Part shown: positions 46,301 through 55,000 of the stretch, in pieces
Position numbering within the stretch: position 1 is the stretch's first letter
How the letters are laid out: every line of letters begins with the position of its first letter
Assembly: GCF_003362725.1 (NCBI RefSeq)
Contig: NZ_QKTV01000005.1
Location: 124,001 to 188,000 of the forward strand
Length of the DNA: 64,000 nt
Direction: 5' to 3'
From: Winogradskyella aurantiaca
Lineage (GTDB): Bacteria > Bacteroidota > Bacteroidia > Flavobacteriales > Flavobacteriaceae
The notes under the pieces: generated by a model
What the model saw: the letters and a program-made list of their open reading frames with translations, nothing else
Told to the model about the DNA's origin: nothing
The model's database searches: none
Translations under genes and position numbers: made by a program

Positions 46301-46886
46301 AGAAACCACCCCTTCGGTAATAATTGAAGAAATTGGAGATTATTCCGTTACAATTACAACACCATTTGGATGTCAGTCTACTGCGTATTTTTCAGTTATT
46401 GAATCAGAACAGGCAACAATAGTCTTCACTGAGATACTAGACTTTTCGGAAAACAACAGTATCACAATCGAAGTTGAAGGCATTGGCGACTATATGTATA
46501 TTCTGGATGATGGAGAACCTCAGGAATCAAATGTTTTCAATAATGTCTCTCTTGGTTACCACATTGTAACAATTATTGATCTCAACGGTTGTGCAAACAT
46601 ATCTAAAGAAGTTCTTGTTATTGATGTACCAAAATTTTTCACACCAAATAACGATGGAGATTTTGACACCTGGCATATTATAGGTGTCGAAACCCTACCA
46701 GGTACAATCGTAAAAATATTTGATCGTAGGGGTAAGCATATAGAAACCCTAAGTTATGATTCTGATGGGTGGGATGGAAACTACAATGGATTACGATTAC
46801 CGGCGACTGATTATTGGTACATAGCTGATGTGAAAAAAGATAATATTGAGTTCCAGGTGAAAGGACATTTTGCCTTAAGACGTTAA
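40383..46886 (+). CDS. Giant T9SS type B adhesin with choice-of-anchor-L domain, 17 repeats
   Basis: A 2167-residue secreted protein, the largest here. Signal peptide ends PAFGQQ. Residues about 22-270 are a choice-of-anchor-L-like domain (NFPFENGIVLSTGNV, FNYILASEEYFANFPC, SDGFAFLI, DSAVFIEG), then an Ig-like segment (VDLGEDITTCA to YSWYLNN), 17 CD repeats of about 94 residues, a WSSGETT segment, a SprB-like repeat (DDGEPQESNVFNNVSLGYH) and the type B sorting domain (PKFFTPNNDGDFDTWH to GHFALRR). The last nine repeats are three copies of a triad. The ATG at 40383 is chosen: it starts a good signal peptide, while 20 further codons from an earlier ATT/GTG-type position would be charged and polar. 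I infer a long surface adhesin or filament. Confidence 0.92.
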   Translation: MKRIAWLVQILVLWVIPAFGQQVSIVDSFNAQQLIEENLIEGCVEISNISSPVNGNVNGFASYGYFERGGSNFPFENGIVLSTGNVRSGGNVPNGEILNEGETNWGTDTDLENVTGINNLINATAIQFDFVSVTNQIQFNYILASEEYFANFPCLYSDGFAFLIREAGTNNPWQNIALVPGTTIPVNTNTVHDEIVGFCGAQNDQYFDGYNLGDTNFNGRTEVLTATAVVTPNIQYTIKLVIADQTDENYDSAVFIEGKSFNATVDLGEDITTCASNVDLTADLQNSNGIYSWYLNNVLIPGANQPSINVTQSGNYKVVVEIPVSGSLCPIEDSINVNLSATQPAEQIPDFNVCDDPSNDGLEFFDLTQHNSEVLDAVPAGNYAISYHYSNAEAISNTNAINGQIQNTSNPQLIFVRIEDTDNGCLAFSSFQLVVNSPPVANAPSEIDICDNDADGVTEIDLSTLNNQIANGQPNTVVSYHYTPSDANTGNNPIAMPYVNNSPNEEIYIRLENTVTGCYDNTSLIIRVTPVPDINLDPIFIDACDADFDGYAIFDLTSVTNDILNGLAGVTLTFHESYSEAFTNTNPITDPSVYMNIIANEQVIYVRVEDDATGCFIVREIEIHTNLLLTETVTDEFSQCDIDNDGSEAFNLNDIALQIINGIPDVSISFHLSEIDRDTNSNALDPTIPFFPTSSPQTLWVRIQSTDCLILEDIDLILTPITEFPSIGNVEYCDDDQDGYTSIELRQFDDAILNGAFGFSVEYYETETDALNNANSLGNFYDNIANPQTIYYGVTEDLTGCTSVNSFNISVIPSPTANNLSDQYICDMDQDGIVTVNLEDYIPLITSNTTNLDIDFFLFRNAAENDVNAITNPTNFSTNGRRFFARVESVTNGCYNIAEFRIRVNTIPIASPIDDYIVCNNLNTGVGNFVFSTKDDEIRNGQNGKEVLYFTSEFDADNRINSIDKNNPYQNISNPQTIYVRIENDDDINCYVTTSFNIEVGATPNYNIPSNIFICDDISNDGISTFDFNSKVTEIENGINDNLSVTFHSTLNGAENGNAPLPLNYVNTSNPQQIYVRITNGTACYTITNFEINVIQVPQVTQTEINLNQCDSDYDGLVSWDLTESEIEILDVRQDNIAISYHESYEDAENDDDIIFDPENYSNTSNPQTVYIRINNTVSNCFVIVPINLFVDVPPVINEFETIEICDNPQNSFNLGTVNSIITDEANNISYSYHSSLIDAQNGTNDLSLDYTYQSNNDTIFARVMYESTGCAATYEFQLVVNPNPIVNQAPPLQTCDDESNNASEIVDLLSQNSAILGAQNPNQFSVYYYQSEQNAINGIAPLNNIYNATHNEIIYVRVENNVTSCFNIGSFEIIVRPHPTLSEPLMGCDNDYDGITALDLTVKEADIASTTTGNLNFTYYESLQALEDNSAPISNPDTYTNFSNPQTVYIKVSNLDANCSSVVPMQIQIDLPPVLNQISAYEICENETNSFLLSDISSVLVNDSNGIIISYYQSQVDAEQETNVLNTNYTYNTTNDIVYARVKYLQTQCYFIQPITIIVNENPQVINPNPFEVCDDSTNNGIEGIFISNHDSEILNGLSSDDFAVSYYKTSSDAESGTNPLPDLVNANHIEMFFARVENRDTGCFSIVNFEVIIHPHPETPSPIVVCDTDYDETLAIDLTIFESDILSSTTGNNSISYFESIENLEDNTGVIINPTSYTNFSNPQTVFIKVENTDANCYSVVPLEIEINSPPLITDFDQVDLCQNPSNTILLSDITNNILVESGPDVLVNYFLNQSDAENEINSLPTNYNYQTNNFQIFANVKFLSTQCSIITEVNVVINEVPVAFQPPMMEDCDDDQDGQSLFNLGNQTEFVIGNQNGDNLLVTYYRSENDALLGNNMLEEMHYAQDGDIIYARIENVFTLCYSITEFEIEIHPPRPITNITDQVICRENLPLQVDANTGNSNDTYLWSSGETTPSVIIEEIGDYSVTITTPFGCQSTAYFSVIESEQATIVFTEILDFSENNSITIEVEGIGDYMYILDDGEPQESNVFNNVSLGYHIVTIIDLNGCANISKEVLVIDVPKFFTPNNDGDFDTWHIIGVETLPGTIVKIFDRRGKHIETLSYDSDGWDGNYNGLRLPATDYWYIADVKKDNIEFQVKGHFALRR
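41442..46226 (+). repeat. Seventeen CD-type adhesin repeats, including a triplicated triad
   Basis: 1595 residues of tandem repeats. Repeats 9-11, 12-14 and 15-17 start at 43710, 44547 and 45384 and run 279, 279 and 281 residues. Within each triad the order is the same: a CDxDYD(G/E) unit ending with a V-P-(I/M/L) strand and PP, a short (E/D)-(I/L)-C unit without a DG loop, and a CDD unit. Removing two triads leaves about 1037 residues, the same as the arrays of the next three paralogues. Confidence 0.9.
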
Positions 46887-46940
46887 AACAGAATGTAATA
46901 AATGAGATAAAACAAATAGCTATACCACATCAAAATAGTA

Positions 46941-46971
46941 CCCATTTGGACGAAAATTTGATCCAAATGGG
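46941..46971. repeat. Perfect ten-base-pair hairpin downstream of the giant gene
   Basis: CCCATTTGGA and TCCAAATGGG are separated by 11 bases. No T-run follows directly, but the stem is stable enough to end or protect the transcript. It is directly followed by the shared leader motif of the next gene. Confidence 0.6.
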
Positions 46972-46991
46972 CTAAATATGTTAATATTTAG
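46972..46991 (+). promoter_or_regulatory. Shared leader motif CTAAATATGTTAATATT (copy 2)
   Basis: The second exact copy of the 17-base motif; here it is a perfect inverted repeat CTAAATAT-GTTA-ATATTTAG with eight-base arms. A further hairpin GTAGAA-TACAG-TTCTAC follows at 47020-47036, so the 227-base leader holds three inverted repeats in a row. Confidence 0.5.
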
Positions 46992-47113
46992 TGTATTTCA
47001 TCGGTTTTTTTTGCATTTCGTAGAATACAGTTCTACTTTTCGAAAGAATTAAGAAAGAGCTAGCAAGTCCCTCAAATCTATCTCTTGAAATATTAAACCT
47101 TAACCGCTTTAAA

Positions 47114-50100
47114 ATGAAATGCTCTAAATGCTCCCTCTTCTACCTACTTATGTTGGTCTGCGGAATAACCTTCGGTCAACAGATAAGTGTTGATGATACC
47201 TTAACTCCAGAACAATTAATTCAAACCCACCTTGTCACAGGTTGTGTTGAAGCGACAAACGTCACATCCCCTGTAAATGGAAGTGTCAATAATCTAGTTA
47301 GTTATGGTTACTTTGAGAAGGCTGAATCTAATTTCCCATTCGAATATGGAATTGTTTTATCATCTGGAGAGGTTTCAAGAGTTGGAAATGGCCAAGACAA
47401 TGGGATTATAACATCAGGGAATTATGCCTGGGGTACTGATCCAGCAATTGAAGCGGCTCTTGGGATAGGTAATACACTAAATGCTACAACGGTTCAATTT
47501 GAATTCTCATCAATATCAGACAGAATAGAATTTAATTACATACTTGCATCTGAAGAATATTATGCCAATTTTCCATGCGCATTTTCAGATGGATTTGCCT
47601 TTTTAATTAGAAGAGCTGGGACTAATGATCCCTATGAAAATATTGCCCTTGTCCCTAACAGTACTACTCCGGTAAATACGATGACAATAAGACCTGAGAT
47701 AAATGGGTTTTGTGAGGCACAAAATGCTGAATATTTTGCCGGTTTCAACATGGGAGACACCAATTTTAACGGACGCACTGAGGTCTTAACTGCCGTTGCT
47801 AATATCGTGCCATATGAGGTATATGAAATTAAATTAATTGTAGCTGACAATAATGACACCAACTACGATACTGCAGTTTTTATAGAAGGAAATAGTTTTG
47901 GGTCAACTATAGATCTTGGTCCTGATTTTCAAACATGTGCTTCGCAAGTCTTGTTAGATGGAAATATCAATAACTCAAACGCTAGCTATACTTGGTTTCT
48001 AAATAATGAAGAAATCACAGATGCTAACGGACCAACATATTCAGCCTCTGAGTCTGGTACTTATCTTGTTGAAGTTAGAATCCCACTAAATAATTCAGAA
48101 TGCGTATTAAGCGATGAAATCAATTTAATTATTGATACCGCTCAAAATGCAGATCCAGTTTCAGATTACATATTATGTGATACTAACAACAATGGCATTC
48201 AAAATTTTGATTTGAGTAGTAAAACTCAGGAAGTATTGGAGTCTGTTATGGCTTCCGATTATGACATATCATTCCATTATAGTAGTGAAGATGCTCAATT
48301 AAACCTTAACCGGATTGAAACAGCTATTAATAATACATCCAATCCACAAACGATTCATACAAGAATAGAGGATTTAAACAGCGGGTGTATAATTTACTCA
48401 ACTCTAAATCTGGTTGTTGAAGCGCTACCAGAAGTTTCTACGCCAGAACCAATGTACTTATGTGCCCCGGCAGAATTAAATGGTCAGATTGCCATCGACT
48501 TTAGCTCTAAAAATGACGAAATTACCAATGGAAATACAGAGTTAATCGTTAACTATCACAGCAATTTATCAGATGCTGAGAATGGAACCAACCCTTTACT
48601 ACTCCCATATGTTAATACGGATAGGACGGAGACCATTTATGTAAGTATTTTATATCCAAATACGGGCTGCTACAATACAACATCTTTTATAATTGACATC
48701 ATTGATGAGCCAACCATAAACTCAGAAGAACTTTTATTTATTGACGCCTGTGATGATGATCATGACGGCAACGCTATATTTGATCTCACAAGCATAATAC
48801 CTACTGTTATTGCTAACACAACAGGATATAACATTTCATTTTTTGAATCGATTGAGGATGTGGAAAACAACACAAATCCCATAGAAAATGAAGTGGCATA
48901 TGCCAACATTGAAGCGAATGTCCAAGTAGTCTACATTAGAATTGAAGCGATCAACTCTGGTTGCTTCACTTATGCACCTATAGAACTTCATACGAACTTA
49001 TTACTAACCGGAACCAACATAAGAAATTTTGGGGCGTGTGATGAAGATGGAAATGGAGAAGAAGAGTTTTATTTCAATTCAATTGCTCAGACGATTATCA
49101 ATGGACTTCCAAACGTTTCTATAAGCTTCCATTTAACAGAGGAAGATAGAGATAATGAGGTTAATCCTATCGACGTTAATGAGGTCTTTGTTAATACTTC
49201 GAACCCTCAGACCATTTACATCAATTTGTATAGTGATACTTGTTCAGATACTGCAGCGTTTGATTTGATAATTAACCCTGTAATTGAATTTGAATCTGTT
49301 GAAACATTGTTCGTTTGTGATGAAGACCAAGATGGTCTTACAACCATAGATTTATCTCAATTTGATGAGGATGTGACATTTGGTGATGATTCATTTTCAG
49401 TTAGCTATTTCTTAAGCCCTGAAGATGCAGCATCTAATACCAATGCATTACCACAATTCTATACTAACACGTCAAATCCATATACCTTATATCCACGAAT
49501 TACTGCCAATAATACAGGTTGTTCTTCTAGTAATTCCTTTGAAGTTGTGGTACAACTAGCCCCTGAAACTACGGCTCCTGATGACATTGTTATCTGCGAT
49601 ATGGACCTTGATGGTTTTTTCGAAATAAACTTAAACTCCATCATTTCGCAAGTAGTAAGTTCTACAGAAGATCGTAGCATCAGCTTTCACAATTCAGAAT
49701 CAGATGCCAATAGCGGTGCAGAAGAAATTGCCGAACTAAATAGTTACAATGCTGAAACCGAGGTTATCTATATTAGAGTTGAAAATTCAATCACTGGATG
49801 CCATAGTATTGAAGAACTTAATATCATAGTCAATACGTTTCCTGTTATTGGAGATAATGGTCTTGTCAATCAATATCTTATCTGTGAAGACTCTAGTGAT
49901 GGGATTGCTGACTTTATATTTGCAACCCGAGATGATGAAATCATTGGTTCTCAAATTGGCAAAGTAACTTCCTACCATCTAACTCAAGCCGATGCAGACA
50001 ATGCAGTAAACGCAATCGACAAAAACAACCCATTTCTAAATACAAGCAACCCACAAACCATCTATGTAAGATTAGAAAATATTACTGATACCTCTTGCTA

Positions 50101-51949
50101 TGATACGGGCTCATTTGAAATATATGTAAGTACAAACCCTGAGTTTAATATCCCAACAAACATCATCGTCTGTGATGATATTAGTAATAATGGTAGTGAA
50201 CCTATAGATTTTAGCTCCACATCAGCAGAAATCTCAAACGGTCATCCTGAAATTCAACTCATCACCTATCATTTGTCCGAAGATGATGCTATATCCGGGG
50301 AAAATCCAATTGATTCTGGATTTGAAAACACCATCAATCCACAGCAGATTTTTGCAAGAATAGACGACGGTACAGAGTGTAAATCCATTACCTCATTTGC
50401 ATTTACGGTAATCCAGGCACCCACTGTTTCAATTCCAGATGCCTTAGTTCAATGTGATATCGATGCTGACGGAACTGAAATATTTGACCTAACCGCATCT
50501 GAGTTTGATATTTTTGATATACGACAAGACGATATTGTGGTAACCTACCACACTACTTTAGAGGAGGCCGAACTTGGATCCAATGCTATTGAAAATCCAC
50601 AATCTTACAATCACAATATTGATAATAACGAGGTTTACATCAGGGTAACAAATACCATATCTAATTGCTATGTTATTTTACCTCTAGAGTTGATTTTAAA
50701 TTCACCACCAGCTATTAACGACTTTGTCGAATATGAGGTCTGTGCCAAATTGGATGAATATGTGAACTTAACTGATATAAATGACCTAGTCGTAACTGAT
50801 TCAGTGGAGTTTGAATTATCATATTATAATTCCTTAGGAGACGCTGAGAACTCACTAAATCAATTGGATACTAATTACTTATTAACGAGTATTAATACAA
50901 CTTTATTTGTAAGAGTTGACAATTTGATTACAGGTTGTTTCAGTATTTATGACTTTAACTTAATTGTTAACATAAGACCTGCTGCTTATAGTCCAAATGA
51001 CATTGAGGTCTGTGATGATAATTACGATGGTCAACTTGAAGTTGACTTGACCAATACATTAAGTGAGGCCTTAGGTTTTCAAAATCCTAATAACTTCAAT
51101 GTTTCCTTACACCAGTCTCAAGACGAAGCTGACGGAGACCTAAATGAACTTAGCCTCAACTATTTGGCAACCGATGGAGAAGTGATTTTTGTTAGAGTAG
51201 AAAATATAGCATCAGGCTGTTATCAGACTACAAGTTTTATGGTCTTTGTAAACCCACTACCTATATTAGATATTGGTGATCAAGTTGTGTGTATCGACAA
51301 CCTTCCGCTTCTGGTAAGTGCCGATACTGGAGTTACATCTGATTCCTATTTATGGTCAACTGGTGAGACCACAAAAGAAATTGAAATTACAGAAATGGGC
51401 GATTTCTGGGTCACGGTCACCACTGTAAATGGATGTTCCACAACTGAAAATTTCAATGTTTCAGAATCCCAATCAGCTACTGTGGAGTTTACGGAAGTAC
51501 TCGACTTTTCAGATCCAAATAACATCACAATTACCGTCAGTGGTATTGGAGATTATCTGTACATTCTGGATGATGGAGAGCCTCAAGAATCAAATGTCTT
51601 CGAACACGTATCCCTAGGATACCATATTATAACAATAATTGACCTTAATGGTTGTGCTCCTATTACCAAAGAAGTTTTAGTAATTGATGCACCCAAATTC
51701 TTCACGCCTAATAACGATGGGCAGTTTGATACGTGGCATATTACGGGGGTTGAAACCTTGCCTGGTACTGAAATTTATATTTATGATCGATATGGTAAAT
51801 TGATCACTAGACTCGCTTGGGATACACCTGGTTGGGATGGAACTTTTAATGGTTCACGATTAGCAGCTAATGACTATTGGTTTAGAGCTTATGTACAACG
51901 TGGAGAAATAGCCTTTGAAGTAACAGGCCATTTTGCTCTAAGGCGCTGA
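47114..51949 (+). CDS. T9SS type B adhesin with choice-of-anchor-L domain, 11 repeats (copy A)
   Basis: A 1611-residue secreted protein with the same plan as the 2167-residue neighbour: signal peptide to GITFGQQ, choice-of-anchor-L-like domain to about 265 (FNYILASEEYYANFPC, SDGFAFLI), an Ig-like Cys-pair segment, 11 CD repeats (355-1392), a WSTGETT segment, a SprB-like repeat and a type B sorting domain ending GHFALRR. Its last 130 residues are very close to those of the 2167-residue protein, but the codons differ at many silent positions, so the copies are old and kept by selection. The protein should be exported to the surface or medium; the target is unknown. Confidence 0.92.
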   Translation: MKCSKCSLFYLLMLVCGITFGQQISVDDTLTPEQLIQTHLVTGCVEATNVTSPVNGSVNNLVSYGYFEKAESNFPFEYGIVLSSGEVSRVGNGQDNGIITSGNYAWGTDPAIEAALGIGNTLNATTVQFEFSSISDRIEFNYILASEEYYANFPCAFSDGFAFLIRRAGTNDPYENIALVPNSTTPVNTMTIRPEINGFCEAQNAEYFAGFNMGDTNFNGRTEVLTAVANIVPYEVYEIKLIVADNNDTNYDTAVFIEGNSFGSTIDLGPDFQTCASQVLLDGNINNSNASYTWFLNNEEITDANGPTYSASESGTYLVEVRIPLNNSECVLSDEINLIIDTAQNADPVSDYILCDTNNNGIQNFDLSSKTQEVLESVMASDYDISFHYSSEDAQLNLNRIETAINNTSNPQTIHTRIEDLNSGCIIYSTLNLVVEALPEVSTPEPMYLCAPAELNGQIAIDFSSKNDEITNGNTELIVNYHSNLSDAENGTNPLLLPYVNTDRTETIYVSILYPNTGCYNTTSFIIDIIDEPTINSEELLFIDACDDDHDGNAIFDLTSIIPTVIANTTGYNISFFESIEDVENNTNPIENEVAYANIEANVQVVYIRIEAINSGCFTYAPIELHTNLLLTGTNIRNFGACDEDGNGEEEFYFNSIAQTIINGLPNVSISFHLTEEDRDNEVNPIDVNEVFVNTSNPQTIYINLYSDTCSDTAAFDLIINPVIEFESVETLFVCDEDQDGLTTIDLSQFDEDVTFGDDSFSVSYFLSPEDAASNTNALPQFYTNTSNPYTLYPRITANNTGCSSSNSFEVVVQLAPETTAPDDIVICDMDLDGFFEINLNSIISQVVSSTEDRSISFHNSESDANSGAEEIAELNSYNAETEVIYIRVENSITGCHSIEELNIIVNTFPVIGDNGLVNQYLICEDSSDGIADFIFATRDDEIIGSQIGKVTSYHLTQADADNAVNAIDKNNPFLNTSNPQTIYVRLENITDTSCYDTGSFEIYVSTNPEFNIPTNIIVCDDISNNGSEPIDFSSTSAEISNGHPEIQLITYHLSEDDAISGENPIDSGFENTINPQQIFARIDDGTECKSITSFAFTVIQAPTVSIPDALVQCDIDADGTEIFDLTASEFDIFDIRQDDIVVTYHTTLEEAELGSNAIENPQSYNHNIDNNEVYIRVTNTISNCYVILPLELILNSPPAINDFVEYEVCAKLDEYVNLTDINDLVVTDSVEFELSYYNSLGDAENSLNQLDTNYLLTSINTTLFVRVDNLITGCFSIYDFNLIVNIRPAAYSPNDIEVCDDNYDGQLEVDLTNTLSEALGFQNPNNFNVSLHQSQDEADGDLNELSLNYLATDGEVIFVRVENIASGCYQTTSFMVFVNPLPILDIGDQVVCIDNLPLLVSADTGVTSDSYLWSTGETTKEIEITEMGDFWVTVTTVNGCSTTENFNVSESQSATVEFTEVLDFSDPNNITITVSGIGDYLYILDDGEPQESNVFEHVSLGYHIITIIDLNGCAPITKEVLVIDAPKFFTPNNDGQFDTWHITGVETLPGTEIYIYDRYGKLITRLAWDTPGWDGTFNGSRLAANDYWFRAYVQRGEIAFEVTGHFALRR
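48176..51289 (+). repeat. Eleven CD-type adhesin repeats (copy A)
   Basis: 1038 residues. Repeat 3 (FIDACDDDHDG, followed by ELHTNLLLTG), repeat 7 (DDEIIGSQIGK, NAIDKNNPF), repeat 9 (DIRQDDI) and repeat 10 (YEVCAKLDEYVNL) have position-specific signatures found at the same places in the sister genes. Confidence 0.88.
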
Positions 51950-52012
51950 TTTATATAAGATTTTTCCTATTTATATGTAGTTGACCTTTAGATTTTAACA
52001 ACTCATCTCTAT

Positions 52013-52040
52013 AAATCCCATTTTTTGGGATTTTTTTTTA
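52013..52040 (+). terminator. Intrinsic terminator after adhesin copy A
   Basis: AAATCCCA pairs with TGGGATTT around a TTTTT loop and runs into a long T-tract. Clear rho-independent terminator, 63 bases behind the stop codon. Confidence 0.88.
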
Positions 52041-52044
52041 GTTT

Positions 52045-52088
52045 GAGCCCCCTTGTCCAGTTTCAATAGAGGATTAGGGGGTTTTTTT
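52045..52088 (+). terminator. Second tandem terminator, ending 11 bases before the next ATG
   Basis: CCCCCT pairs with AGGGGG, continues over one mismatch with GTCC/GGAT, and ends in TTTTTTT. Placed this close to the start codon of the next gene, it is either a second stop for the previous transcript or an attenuator inside the leader of the next one. A one-mismatch -7 box (TTAGTTTG, 52038-52045) lies just before it, which would put the whole hairpin into the leader. Confidence 0.75.
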
Positions 52089-52099
52089 GCCTCAGAAAA

Positions 52100-55000
52100 A
52101 TGAAAAAGATTAGACTCTTTTTTCTGTTTTTGGTTTTAATAGCACCAACCGTAAATGCTCAACAAATTACTACGGATACCAACATATCCCTGGTAGATTT
52201 GGTTGAAGGATTATTAGGTACAGACTGTGTTGAAACTTCAAACATAGCTTCTCCTCATAACGGTGCCGTTAACGGTTTATCTAGTTATGGAGGGTTCACT
52301 TCCGGCAATTCTAATTTCCCTTTCTCTAATGGTGTAGTTCTTACAACAGGGAATGTTAACTCTTCTGGAAATGGATTTATTTCCAACCCTTTAAACGATG
52401 GAACACCATCCTGGGGGACCGACGCAGATCTTGAAAACACACTGAATATTTCAAATACACTCAATGCTACAACCCTTGAGTTTGAATTTGTCTCTGCAGT
52501 CAACACCATTCAGTTTAATTATATTCTGGCATCAGAAGAGTATCAACAAGAATACCCATGCTTCTATTCGGATGGTTTTGCTATTCTTATTAAACGAGCA
52601 GGAACGTCTGATAATTTTATAAACATTGCCAAGATTCCTGGAACTAATATTAATGTCAATACCAATACCATTCATGATACTATAGAGGGCTTCTGTGAAG
52701 CCTCAAATGAAGAATATTTTGAAGGGTATAATATCGGAGACACGAACTATAACGGAAGAACTACCGTTCTTACAGCTACAGCTAACATAGAGCCAAACAC
52801 CCCTTATCTTATCAAGTTCATTATCGCCGATGATACCAACGAGCAATTTGATTCTGCTGTTTTTATTGAAGGGAATAGTTTTAATGCGACCGTAGATCTG
52901 GGACCAGATATCAGTACCTGTGCCAATGAAGTTATTCTAAATGCAGATACCGGTAATGATCTTTCAATATATGAATGGTTTTTAGATGGCAATGCTCTAG
53001 TAAGCTCATCAGAACCCACTTTAAGTGTTAATGAAAGTGGTGCGTATCGTGTGGTAGTGAATTCGCCTTTAGGCAGTGGTACATGTGTCCTTGAAGATAC
53101 TATTGTAGTTACCATTGATCAAGAGCAATCCGCAGGTCCTATTAGCGACATTCAAGTATGTGATGATACTAGTAATGATGGATTGGAAATGTTTGATCTT
53201 AATGATAAATTATCAGAACTGTTAGATGCCGTAGTTCCGGCAACATACACTGTACTCTACTTCGAAACCTCAGAGGATGCCATTAATAATATTAATCCTA
53301 TTGACCCCTTGTATCAGAACATTGCTTCTCCTCAAACAATCTATGTTAGAATGGAGGATTCAGATACTGGATGTCTCGCTTTTCCAACATTTGATCTAAT
53401 AGTAAACCCTTTGCCTACAGCAGTTAACATACCACCTGTTTTGGCATGCCAAAATCAGATTGAAGAAGAATTCACGACTATAGATTTATCCATCTTTGAT
53501 GCCAGCTTAAGTGAGAACAATCCAGATATTGTGGTTAGCTATCATTCCACAGAAAATGATGCAATCGATAATTTGGCTCCATTGAACATCCCATATGATA
53601 ATGCCAACGTTTCTGAAACTATTTATGTTCGTCTGGAGAATACCGTTACTGGTTGTATTAATACCACCTCATTTGACATTACCTTTCAACAAGCATTAGA
53701 TATTCCTAGTGCAGGTGCATTTATAGACCTTTGTATTGATCCCAATGAACAATTTGATACCTACACCTATGACTTGACCTCAGTTGTTACTGATTTGCTT
53801 AATGGTTTAACAGATGTTACGGTGACTTATCATCAAAGTTATTCAGATGCCGAACAAGGAATCAATCCAATTTCCAATCCTGCTAACTATCAAAATGACA
53901 ATCCAAATGTTGAAACTATATATATCCGCTTTGTGGACGACTCTTCGCAATGCCCAACTATTTCGGCGGTAGAACTTCATGTAAACCTATTGAATAACGC
54001 CTTTTCAGATGTGTTTACCAGTGATATATGTGATGACAGTTCCAATGATGGAGTGGCTGATTTTGACCTTCAATTAGTAAAAGAGGAGGTAGCTCAAGGT
54101 TTCCTCAACCTTAATGTTGAACTGTATGCTAACACAACAGATTTGTTAAATCAAACAAATCCTTTAGATGATAGCCTTCCATATCAGGTCATTGGTGGAC
54201 AGGATATTATTTATGCTGAACTAACTAGTGAAAATTGTTCAACAACAGTAGAAGTTACGTTACTTATAAACAATGCTACACGAGTAGATCCAGTTTCGAT
54301 TGATTATTGTGACGACTCCATAAATGATGGTACAACAGAAATAATTCTGGCAGATCTTGATCAGGAAGCACTTCAAGGAATTGATCCTGGTACAGTTTTA
54401 TATTATTACACCATGGAAGATGCAGAAAGCAATGACAACGCTATTGCAGGTACTATTTTCAATACTTCTAACCCACAAAGACTTTATGTTAGAATTGAAA
54501 ACACGGCTACTGATTGTGCTGCTGTCACTTATATTGACGTCAGTATTATAAACACACCTGATCCTTTAAATCCAACGCCTTTAACCATTTGCGACCTAGA
54601 TGGCAATGGTGTTGAACAGGTTGATCTGACATCCAAAGAAACTGAAATTGTGTCTAACACCACCGGATTAAGTTTTTCATATTTTCTATCAATGGAAGAC
54701 GCAGAATCTGATTTAAACCCCATCCTTAATAGTACTAACTTTCAAACCGAAACCGACCTCATTTACATTAAGGTAAGTGATGACATGACCCAATGTTATG
54801 AAGTTGTTCTTTTAGAAGTATATGTGAATACCTCTCCTTTAATTTCTGACATTTCTCCGTTTGTTAATTGTGCAACTACTGGTATCGATATCGCCGATTT
54901 TGTACTAAGCGAAAAGGATGATGAGATACTAAATGGTCAATCAGATAAAAGGGTTCTTTATTTCTTAAACCCTACGGATGCTATCTCTGGGAACAATCCT

